DNA of 7,863 nucleotides from Oscillospiraceae bacterium (lineage in GTDB: Bacteria; Bacillota; Clostridia; Oscillospirales; Ruminococcaceae): assembly GCA_900765125.1 (NCBI GenBank), contig CAAFQL010000351.1, positions 1-7,863 of the forward strand, read 5' to 3'. Below the pieces are notes generated by a model, which had not been told where the DNA came from, made no database searches, and saw only the letters and a program-made list of their open reading frames with translations. The translations under genes and the position numbers were made by a program. This document shows positions 1-5,358 of this stretch, in pieces (the stretch's first letter is position 1; each line of letters opens with the position of its first letter).

Positions 1-86
1 CCATTTAATGAATCACCAAAGCCCATACAACCAAGACATATTCGTGATACATTAAGTTCTGATTTTCCAAGTTTTGTATACCTCAT
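1..86 (-). CDS. Aldo/keto reductase, N-terminal fragment (runs off the left edge)
   Basis: Only the first 28 codons are inside the window. They read MRYTKLGKSELNVSRICLG followed by CMGFGD, the opening beta-hairpin and first barrel strand of aldo/keto reductases (typical form: KLGxSxLxVSxIxLGCMGFG). These are cytoplasmic NAD(P)H-dependent enzymes that reduce aldehydes and ketones. The ATG at 86-84 follows a good ribosome binding site (AGAAGGGG, 92-99) that overlaps the TAA of the upstream dockerin-flavodoxin gene. Only 12 bases separate that stop from this start, so this is almost certainly the next gene of the same operon. Substrate class and full length cannot be judged from this piece. Family assignment is fairly sure despite the short length. 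Confidence 0.8.
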   Translation of the reverse strand, partial: MRYTKLGKSELNVSRICLGCMGFGDSLN

Positions 87-98
87 ATTTACCCCTTC

Positions 99-1214
99 TT
101 ATTTTAATGAAAGTATTATTTGTACATCTCCGTCACCGAGCAGTGATTTTAATTCGGACTGTGTTATATTGTCCACATGACCGAGTTTAGTAAAGTTCCA
201 TGAATTTTCATCATAATATATAGTAAACTGATTGCCTTGATACAAAATCAAATCTCCCGGCGTTGTTGTTATTTGAGTATCATTTCTCGGAAGTAAAAAT
301 CCTAAATCTCCAGCTTTTTCAAAACTACCGTAATCTTGAGCATCAATAACTATATCACCTTCAGCAAGTTTTTCTTTAAGTGCCTGTGCAGAGCTATTAT
401 CTTCAAAAGTAGCAGAAATTTTTGTTCCGTTTATTGTCAGATACAGTTTTTCCTCCATTGGCTTTTTCATAATATTCAATTCATTAATCCACTCTTCAAC
501 TTCTGATTCCGATGCACTTGCAGAAAATCTTTTGCCTTCAAGCAAATTACCAATTGGCACAAGATTCCTGATATTTTTCTCGCTTGTCGCAATACCACTG
601 CTTGCAGACGTACAGAATGGAATTATAGTTTTATCAGAGAAATCATAGCTTTCAAGGAAAGTATCAATTATACGTGGTTCCTCGCCCCACCATATCGGAT
701 AACCAAGATAAATTACCTCATAACTGTCAATTGATTCCATTGGTTCTGCAATTTCAGGACGACAGGATTTATCATTCTGTTCCTTATTTGCTCTGCATGA
801 TGAGTTTGTATAATCAATATCTTCATCTGTGTATGGAATTTCCGCCTCAATCTCATATTTTTCAGCACCAGTAATATTAATTATGTAGTTTGCAATCTTC
901 TCAGTATTATTTGTGCGTGAAAAATAGACTACGACAGTATCATTATCGTTTTGAGCTGGAATCAGCAGTTCATGTTTCATCATACACAGGTCGAAAACAT
1001 TCCACACACCATCATTGTTCATATCATATGGTTTATCCTGCAGGTTTTCTTTTGCCGACCTGTTAAGTAAAAAATTCTGTAAGTTTACAACGTCCTGTAC
1101 AGTGTAGATTGTTCTGTTTGTTTCTTCAGACGTTGATGAACTGACTGTGAATCCTGAACAGACGCAACATATAACCATTAAAGTTGCAAATAAGGAAATT
1201 ATTTTCTTTTTCAT
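99..1214 (-). CDS. Secreted dockerin-flavodoxin-cyclophilin-like fusion protein
   Basis: Protein of 371 residues. Residues 1-22 are a signal peptide (MKKK, then a hydrophobic Cys-rich core); no clean lipobox is visible, so release after cleavage is more likely than lipidation. Residues 37-84 form a Ruminococcus-type dockerin. The second calcium loop is canonical (D64, N66, D68, G69, N72, D75) and is followed by the helix FDLCMMKHELL. The first repeat keeps its helix (DVVNLQNFLL) but lacks the Asp/Asn ligands before it. Residues 93-247 are a flavodoxin (Flavodoxin_4-like) with phosphate loop SRTNNT (99-104) and FMN-ring loops YLGYPIWWG (169-177) and CTSASSG (201-207). Residues 254-371 resemble a cyclophilin-like fold domain (LYLTINGTKISATFEDN; later LGFLLPRND). 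Dockerins bind cohesins on scaffoldins, so the inferred role is a cell-surface or cellulosome-attached flavin redox protein. The RBS is AAAGGTG (1220-1226). It lies 17 bases after a flavodoxin paralogue. Domain calls are firm; physiological role unknown. Confidence 0.9.
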   Translation of the reverse strand: MKKKIISLFATLMVICCVCSGFTVSSSTSEETNRTIYTVQDVVNLQNFLLNRSAKENLQDKPYDMNNDGVWNVFDLCMMKHELLIPAQNDNDTVVVYFSRTNNTEKIANYIINITGAEKYEIEAEIPYTDEDIDYTNSSCRANKEQNDKSCRPEIAEPMESIDSYEVIYLGYPIWWGEEPRIIDTFLESYDFSDKTIIPFCTSASSGIATSEKNIRNLVPIGNLLEGKRFSASASESEVEEWINELNIMKKPMEEKLYLTINGTKISATFEDNSSAQALKEKLAEGDIVIDAQDYGSFEKAGDLGFLLPRNDTQITTTPGDLILYQGNQFTIYYDENSWNFTKLGHVDNITQSELKSLLGDGDVQIILSLK

Positions 1215-1231
1215 AAAAACACCTTTCTTGA

Positions 1232-1900
1232 TTATTTCAGTTCTTCAATCCAGGAATGAATGTCATCTGCTGTCGCATCATTTAGCCTTTTACCGCTGAC
1301 AATATTGACATCGGGATACATAGTTTGTAAATCGCTTATGCTCTTTTCAATACCGCTCCCCCCGGATGTACAGAAAGTATAAACTGTTGCATCGGACAAA
1401 TCATAGTTTTCAATAAATGTCTGTATAATACGAGGTACGGTACCCCACCAGACAGGATAACCAAGATATACTGTATCATAAGATTCGACCAAAGATAAAT
1501 CATTGCTTATTTCAGGTCTTGCAGAATCATCATTCTGCTCCATATTGGCACGACAGTTATCATCATTATAATTTAAATCATCAGATGAATATGGTATCTG
1601 CGGAACAATTTCAAACAAATCAGATTCAGTTTCATCTGTAATCATCTTAGCAATTTCAGCAGTTGTACCCGTTGCAGAAAAATATACTACTGCTACTTGT
1701 GATCCATAAGAATTTTCTTCCGGCTCATCCTCTGATTCTTCAGTATTTATTTCTGTTTCAGTTTGCTGAATTTTTTCTTTATCTGATGATTTTGCTGTTT
1801 GGGATATATTTTCACTGTTTTCGCTATCAACACTTCCGCATGATGAAAATAATACAACAATGAAAAGAGTCATAAACATATATAATATTCTTTTTGACAT
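1232..1900 (-). CDS. Flavodoxin-domain lipoprotein
   Basis: Protein of 222 residues. The N-terminus MSKRILYMFM plus a hydrophobic core ends in LFSSC with Cys21 followed by Gly, a lipobox, so it should be anchored on the outer face of the membrane. Residues 24-66 are a Ser/Glu/Asp-rich flexible linker. Residues 68-222 are a flavodoxin domain (Flavodoxin_4-like): phosphate-binding loop SATGTT (75-80), ring-binding loops YLGYPVWWG (145-153) and CTSGGSG (177-183), and a C-terminal helix IHSWIEEL. Flavodoxins carry one FMN and shuttle electrons or reduce quinones and similar substrates. It is clearly paralogous to the flavodoxin part of the next gene (shared CRAN-x-EQND, RPEI, LGYP-x-WWG, GKR). 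The RBS AAGGTGG overlaps the stop of the alcohol dehydrogenase gene, indicating coupling. Electron donor and acceptor are unknown. Confidence 0.92.
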   Translation of the reverse strand: MSKRILYMFMTLFIVVLFSSCGSVDSENSENISQTAKSSDKEKIQQTETEINTEESEDEPEENSYGSQVAVVYFSATGTTAEIAKMITDETESDLFEIVPQIPYSSDDLNYNDDNCRANMEQNDDSARPEISNDLSLVESYDTVYLGYPVWWGTVPRIIQTFIENYDLSDATVYTFCTSGGSGIEKSISDLQTMYPDVNIVSGKRLNDATADDIHSWIEELK

Positions 1901-1911
1901 AATTATCCACC

Positions 1912-3081
1912 TTACATAGCAGCATTCAGAATCTTTCTTACATCTTCCTTTGTCAGAAGCTTGTATCCGCCTTCAAGAATGAGCGTTGCATTTACAATAT
2001 CCTCAAGATTTTCAGCAGTTGCACCCACTTCGCTGATAGTCATGGCAAGTCCGAGTTCACGCATCCAGTTTTCCATTGCCGCAAGACCTTCAAGTGCAGT
2101 TTCACTATCTGTTTTTCCCTCTGTATTTACGTTCCAGACATTCTTAGCAAAACGAACAAATTTATGCAGTCCTGCGTCCATAATGTATTTGTAGTATGCA
2201 AGTGATACAGCGGAAAGCGTCATGCCATGAGTAGCATCAGTTACTGCACCGACAGCCTGACCAAGCATATGTACCATCCAGTCAGTAGATTTTCCTTTTG
2301 CAACGAGTGTATTCAATGCCCATGTTGCAGTCCACATAATATTTGAACGTGCTTCATAGTCCTGTGGATTTTCATTGGCAATACGGCTTGAATGAATGAG
2401 TGATTTCATAAGACCTTCGCTTATGTAGTCACTTGTATTGTCATCATCACCTGAAAAATACTGTTCACAGATGTGATTGAAAATATCGTAAATTCCTGCA
2501 GCCATCTGATATTCAGGAAGTGTCATTGTATATCTCGGATTAAGGACAGAAAACTTCGGCATAATGTTTTCATCAGCAAATACATGACCGATTTTCAGTT
2601 TCTGAGAATGATTTGTAATTACTGCACCTGCATTCATTTCAGAGCCTGTTCCTGACATTGTAAGAACACAGCCAACAGGTACAATTTCGCAGGTCGGTTC
2701 ATCAAACTTAATATAATACTTTTCCCATGGGTCTTCATCGCAGTTTATGGACACGGAAAGTGCTTTTGAGTAGTCACATACAGAACCGCCGCCTACTGCA
2801 AGAATTAAATCTGCATTTGCATTTCTTGCAATTTCAATACCCTCATAGAGTTTTTCAATTGTAGGATTCGGCATTACTCCCGGGATTTCAGAAACAGTCT
2901 TGTCCTTTGCTTTCAGAATTGCAATAACCTCATCATAAATACCGCTTTTCTTTATTGAACCTCCACCATATACAAGAACAACATTTTTGCCGTATTTAGG
3001 GAGTTCAGTGTTCAGATTTTTCAGAGAATCTTCTCCGAAGTAAAGTTTGGTCGGGTTTGCATAAGTGAAATTTCCTAACAC
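1912..3081 (-). CDS. Iron-containing alcohol dehydrogenase (BdhA/YqhD type)
   Basis: Cytoplasmic group III alcohol dehydrogenase, 389 residues from the GTG at 3081, the normal length for the butanol dehydrogenase/YqhD subgroup. The start reads M-LGNFTYANPTKLYFGED, the usual opening of these enzymes. The nucleotide-binding motif GGGSVCDYSKA is at about 97-107 and SGTGSEMN at about 143-150. The metal ligands appear intact: Asp199 and His203 in IYDIFNHICEQ, His271 in DWMVHMLGQ, His285 in DATHGMTLS. The enzyme reduces aldehydes to alcohols with NAD(P)H; YqhD-type members are broad-range NADPH-dependent aldehyde reductases. An upstream ATG at 3144 would add 21 unrelated residues and overlap the preceding gene by 47 bases. 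The GTG instead has AAAGGAAG six bases upstream and no overlap. The gene lies 11 bases ahead of the lipoprotein flavodoxin in one operon. Confidence 0.93.
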   Translation of the reverse strand: MLGNFTYANPTKLYFGEDSLKNLNTELPKYGKNVVLVYGGGSIKKSGIYDEVIAILKAKDKTVSEIPGVMPNPTIEKLYEGIEIARNANADLILAVGGGSVCDYSKALSVSINCDEDPWEKYYIKFDEPTCEIVPVGCVLTMSGTGSEMNAGAVITNHSQKLKIGHVFADENIMPKFSVLNPRYTMTLPEYQMAAGIYDIFNHICEQYFSGDDDNTSDYISEGLMKSLIHSSRIANENPQDYEARSNIMWTATWALNTLVAKGKSTDWMVHMLGQAVGAVTDATHGMTLSAVSLAYYKYIMDAGLHKFVRFAKNVWNVNTEGKTDSETALEGLAAMENWMRELGLAMTISEVGATAENLEDIVNATLILEGGYKLLTKEDVRKILNAAM

Positions 3082-3087
3082 AATAAT

Positions 3088-3095
3088 CTTCCTTT
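3088..3095 (-). promoter_or_regulatory. Ribosome binding site that fixes the GTG start of the alcohol dehydrogenase
   Basis: AAAGGAAG on the minus strand, six bases before GTG at 3081-3079 and just after the TAA (3100-3098) of the preceding 74-residue gene. The ATG at 3144 lies inside the upstream gene and the residues it adds do not resemble the family, so this site decides the start. Confidence 0.75.
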
Positions 3096-3097
3096 CG

Positions 3098-3322
3098 TTA
3101 CTGAGCCTTGATATCCTTTTCAAGCTGAAAAACAAAGTAATCAAGGCTGCTGATTTGTTTTTCTTCGTTATGAATTCTGCTTAAAATTGTCTGCCTGTGT
3201 TTTCGGAATAAAGCAATCATGCCTTTTGTGTCATTATTACTGTGACACTTCAGTATTTCTGCTTTTTCTGTTTCATTACAGCCGAAATCGTCAAGATATT
3301 CTTCAATCTTTTCAATTGACAT
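3098..3322 (-). CDS. Small protein of unknown function, first gene of the redox operon
   Basis: Protein of 74 residues starting MSIEKIEEYLDDFGCNETE; no named family recognised with confidence. It is highly charged, without signal peptide or membrane segment, and looks all-helical: a first helix (3-12), a second (16-26), a third around MIALFRKHRQTILSRIHNEE (35-54), and a last amphipathic helix SSLDYFVFQLEKD (58-70). The last part loosely resembles the C-terminal helix of MerR-type regulators (a CLDYLI-like pattern), but no helix-turn-helix is present. It has a good RBS (AAGGAG, 3330-3335) and a strong promoter in front, and is followed 16 bases later by the alcohol dehydrogenase. That makes it a genuine, first-transcribed operon member. 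A cytoplasmic adaptor or accessory role is possible, but this is a guess. Confidence 0.75.
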   Translation of the reverse strand: MSIEKIEEYLDDFGCNETEKAEILKCHSNNDTKGMIALFRKHRQTILSRIHNEEKQISSLDYFVFQLEKDIKAQ

Positions 3323-3347
3323 TTCATCACTCCTTCGATTTACTTTT

Positions 3348-3377
3348 ATTATAATCCGTGATACAGAAAAAGTCCAA
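3348..3377 (-). promoter_or_regulatory. Promoter of the minus-strand redox operon
   Basis: On the minus strand: -35 TTGGAC (3377-3372), 18-base spacer, -10 TATAAT (3353-3348), about 25 bases ahead of the ATG at 3322. Both hexamers are close to the sigma-A consensus. It is back to back with the regulator's promoter, and its -35 lies about 20 bases from the inverted repeat at 3397-3417, the usual geometry for a LysR-type activator. Confidence 0.75.
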
Positions 3378-3396
3378 TACTTATTTTGTATTTCCT

Positions 3397-3417
3397 GAAA
3401 TGCTTGAAAAGCATTTC
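3397..3417. promoter_or_regulatory. Candidate LysR-type operator (9+9 perfect inverted repeat)
   Basis: GAAATGCTT (3397-3405), three bases, AAGCATTTC (3409-3417). It contains T-N11-A (T3401, A3413) inside ATGC-N7-GCAT, the classical LysR box form. It covers the -35 hexamer of the regulator gene (3404-3409), so binding should repress the regulator while placing it just upstream of the divergent operon's -35. Assignment to this regulator is inferred from position and symmetry. Confidence 0.7.
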
Positions 3418-3432
3418 TGAATATGCTATAAT
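3404..3432 (+). promoter_or_regulatory. Promoter of the LysR-type regulator gene
   Basis: -35 TTGAAA (3404-3409), 17-base spacer, -10 TATAAT (3427-3432) preceded by TG-N (3424-3426), giving an extended -10. The gene's RBS CAGGAGG is at 3445-3451 and its ATG at 3458, leaving a very short leader. The -35 lies inside the candidate operator. Confidence 0.8.
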
Positions 3433-3457
3433 TATACTATTATGCAGGAGGTGCGTT

Positions 3458-4345
3458 ATGGAAATAAGGGTTCTGCGGTATTTTATAACTGTTGCAAGAG
3501 AAGAAAATATTACTAAAGCGGCTGAAAAACTGCACATTACACAGCCGACACTATCAAGGCAATTACATCAGCTGGAAGAAGAACTTGGCAAAACATTATT
3601 CAAGCGTGGAAATCACGATATTAAACTCACAGAGGATGGTTATCTTCTAAGAAAACGTGCAGAAGAAATTCTCGACCTTGTTGAGAAAACTGAATCTGAA
3701 ATGAAGTCTGCTGATGAGGAAATTGCAGGAGATATTTACATTGGTGCAGGCGAAACTGATGCTGTGAGAATTGTTGCAAAGATTGTAAATGAAATTAAGA
3801 GAGAAAATCCGAAAGTAAGGTTTCATAATATCAGCTGTGATTCTATTGATGTTATTGATAAGATTAACAAAGGTCTAATTGACTTCGGAATACTTTTTGA
3901 ACCGTCAAACTATACCGCTTTTGAGTATATCAGGTTTCCTGTTCACGATACATGGGGAGTGCTTATGCGAAAAGACAGTGATTTAGCAGAAAATGAATAT
4001 ATCACGTCAGAAATGCTTGCTGACCGTCCACTTATTCTTTCAAGACAGATGATGAATGGACTTGACTTTTCAGAGTGGATAGGATTGCCAAAAGAAAGAA
4101 TCAAAATTGCTTCAACTTCAAATCTCATTTTTAATGGTTCTTTGCTTGTTGATGAAGGAATGGGCTATGCAATTACTCTTGATAAGCTCATTAACTGTTC
4201 AGGTGACAGCAATCTCTGTTTCCGTCCGCTTTATCCACACAAGACTGCTCAGATGTACCTTGTATGGAAGAGACATCAGGTATTTTCCAAGGCGGCTGAA
4301 TTATTTCTTGAAAGATTCAGGATGAAAACAAATAAAAGTAGTTAA
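3458..4345 (+). CDS. LysR-family transcriptional regulator
   Basis: Protein of 295 residues, a normal length for the family. The start is the ATG at 3458, seven bases after a strong AGGAGG-like site; an upstream in-frame ATG at 3386 lies before the promoter and is rejected. The N-terminus MEIRVLRYFITVAREENITK, then AAEKLHITQPTLSRQLHQLE (about 20-40), is a textbook LysR winged helix-turn-helix, followed by LGKTLFKR and the linker helix to about residue 85. Residues 90-290 form the two-lobed periplasmic-binding-protein-like effector domain (IYIGAGETDAVRIVAKIV; DFGILFEP; GVLMRKDSDLA; YLVWKRHQVFSKAAELFLERF). It is divergent from the alcohol dehydrogenase-flavodoxin operon and most likely controls that operon and itself through the inverted repeat at 3397-3417. 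The inducer cannot be read from sequence; a carbonyl, quinone or redox-cycling compound would fit the operon. Confidence 0.95.
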   Translation: MEIRVLRYFITVAREENITKAAEKLHITQPTLSRQLHQLEEELGKTLFKRGNHDIKLTEDGYLLRKRAEEILDLVEKTESEMKSADEEIAGDIYIGAGETDAVRIVAKIVNEIKRENPKVRFHNISCDSIDVIDKINKGLIDFGILFEPSNYTAFEYIRFPVHDTWGVLMRKDSDLAENEYITSEMLADRPLILSRQMMNGLDFSEWIGLPKERIKIASTSNLIFNGSLLVDEGMGYAITLDKLINCSGDSNLCFRPLYPHKTAQMYLVWKRHQVFSKAAELFLERFRMKTNKSS

Positions 4346-4567
4346 GTAGAGAAATTATCAAAAAGCTATTGATTTTCAAGTAAAAGCGTGATATACTTAG
4401 GGTTTTCAGTACTTCAAGGCATTTTTCATGTCTGATTTTCTGCGAGTATGATATACCTACCGTATCGTACCTGCAGTTTTTTGTAAGGGTTTTTAATGCT
4501 TAGAGTCTCTTGCCGGAAAATAACAGTACTATTTTGATGTAAATATTTTTTTCATCTTCATTATGAA
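4346..4567. other. Gene-poor stretch with short degenerate repeats
   Basis: No credible gene on either strand. Visible structure: GATATACTTA (4390-4399) and GATATACCTA (4450-4459) exactly 60 bases apart; TTAGGGTTTT (4397-4406) and TAAGGGTTTT (4484-4493); and an imperfect inverted repeat GTATGATA (4446-4453) / TATCGTAC (4463-4470). No convincing terminator for the regulator gene was found here. The repeats could be remains of a mobile-element end or simply AT-rich noise. Confidence 0.35.
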
Positions 4568-4606
4568 AATAGGTCTATCGGACAATTATGTACCGATAGA
4601 CCTATT
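4568..4606. terminator. Strong 14-bp hairpin, possible bidirectional terminator
   Basis: AATAGGTCTATCGG (4568-4581) pairs perfectly with CCGATAGACCTATT (4593-4606) around an 11-base loop. It lies between the convergent regulator gene and the CPBP pseudogene, four bases from the pseudogene's stop. Neither side has a long T-tract. The minus strand has a short run (TATTTTC), the plus strand only TATTCAATT. Termination is the simplest reading, but this could also be another structured element. Confidence 0.5.
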
Positions 4607-4609
4607 CAA

Positions 4610-5139
4610 TTATATCAATGCAAATCTGACGGGGACGTTATGTAGCTCATGTATACTTTTTCTTTGATATATAAGGAATTCTTCCCTTGCATCTTGTATT
4701 ACGAATCCGACTAACATAAGCAATATCATAACAAAGTCAATGCTTTTAAATACATCGTTATATTTGATAGTGCCTGTCAACATGACAACTGCAACAGAGA
4801 TTGCGACCAGAAGTATACCGACTACTGCACCAACATAGAAATTGCTAAATCGTTTAGTGATACTCATTTCGGACATGGGCTTTTCCAGATAAGTTTCCAA
4901 TAGAGTATTATTATCCCTATTACGATAATGTAGTCGTAATAAGTTATTAGTGTGATAGTCTGAGGGGCAAATATTTCTCCCTTTAGGATATTCTTGCCAA
5001 AAGCAAAATGTATCAATATGACAACACTCTCGGCAATTAGTTCTCCTATGATCTTGCATACCCAGAATGCAAGAATAATCTTGACAACATACAGTATTGC
5101 ACGCATTTCTGTCCGGTTTTTGAATGGACTGACGCTCAT
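4610..5139 (-). pseudogene. CPBP-family intramembrane protease (CAAX/Abi type), frameshifted and truncated
   Basis: Two overlapping minus-strand frames join into one CPBP-type membrane protein. The first, from 5139 or more likely ATG 5106 (MRAILYVVKIILAFWVCKII), ends WKLIWKSPCPK at 4864. The second continues KPMSEMSITKRFSNFYVGAV to 4610. One base lost from the A-run at 4881-4884 would restore a WKKPMSEMS reading, as in intact relatives. Hydrophobic helices, LTGTIKYND, LVGFVIQ and EEFL match the family up to its first catalytic motif. That motif normally reads EExxxR. Here REEFLIYQR has Tyr at the Arg position, and the chain stops soon after NVPV. The helices with the catalytic His and Asn/His are therefore missing. 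Such proteins cleave prenylated proteins or act in bacteriocin immunity; this copy should be inactive. No good RBS is visible at either start. Confidence 0.72.
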
Positions 5140-5336
5140 GCAAAGAGTACATCACATATATTCGCCTGAACAAGGCTCAAGATTTGCTGCTTCATACAAA
5201 TTTTGACCTGAACTACATTGCCCTTGAAACCGACTTTTTCGATTGCAGTCATTTTAATTGTATCGGTAATTGCACATATGTTCCAATCAGCAAATTCCTG
5301 CATTATTTACATGTCATGCAGATAGTCAGAAATTAA
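5136..5336 (+). pseudogene. AraC-family regulator, remnant of the DNA-binding domain
   Basis: Plus-strand frame from TCA at 5136 to TAA at 5336. It reads KEYITYIRLNKAQDLLLHTN, then FDLNYIALETDFFDCSHFN and, after a degenerate patch, PISKFLHYLH. This matches the second half of the AraC double helix-turn-helix domain: YxxxxRLxKAxxLLLxT; the recognition-helix pattern IALExGFxDxSHF; PSxF near the end. In the usual pattern GF follows ALET; here it is DF. The stretch between HFN and SKF is one residue shorter than usual. There is no start codon, an in-frame TGA lies immediately upstream (5130-5132), and the N-terminal effector domain and first helices are gone. The left end collides with the 5' end of the CPBP pseudogene. 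I am fairly sure of the family; it cannot be functional. Confidence 0.68.
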
Positions 5337-5358
5337 TTCACCTTCACAATATGAATTA
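5334..5358 (-). terminator. Weak hairpin at the end of the NusG-II gene
   Basis: TAATTCA (5334-5340) pairs with TGAATTA (5352-5358) around an 11-base loop, overlapping the stop codon of the minus-strand gene. On the minus strand it is followed by only three T residues. All-AT stem apart from one G-C pair, so this is a tentative call. Confidence 0.25.

Noticed and set aside
674..874. Plus-strand open frame of 66 codons opposite the dockerin-flavodoxin gene
   Set aside because: It lies wholly inside a well-supported gene on the other strand and its translation shows no family features.
3386..3457. Upstream in-frame ATG extending the LysR protein by 24 residues
   Set aside because: It precedes the promoter and lies before the operator; the ATG at 3458 has a strong RBS and gives the textbook LysR N-terminus.
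3349..3537. Minus-strand frame of 62 codons across the divergent promoters
   Set aside because: It overlaps both promoters and the start of the LysR gene, and has no recognisable content.
4350..4380. ATCAA/TTGAT hairpin followed by TTTC as the terminator of the LysR gene
   Set aside because: A five-pair AT-rich stem with a poor T-tract; indistinguishable from chance in this AT-rich stretch.
4397..4493. CRISPR or satellite array from the AGGGTTTT repeats
   Set aside because: Only two short degenerate copies with irregular surroundings; no regular repeat-spacer structure.
4610..5173. A single intact 187-residue membrane protein
   Set aside because: The first part of this frame (Cys/His/Arg-rich, hydrophilic) is the wrong-frame shadow of the CPBP N-terminal half; only the part after about 4884 is meaningful.
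4994..5206. Plus-strand open frame of 70 codons within the CPBP/AraC region
   Set aside because: It is in a different frame from the AraC-like segment and antisense to the CPBP-like segment; its translation resembles nothing.
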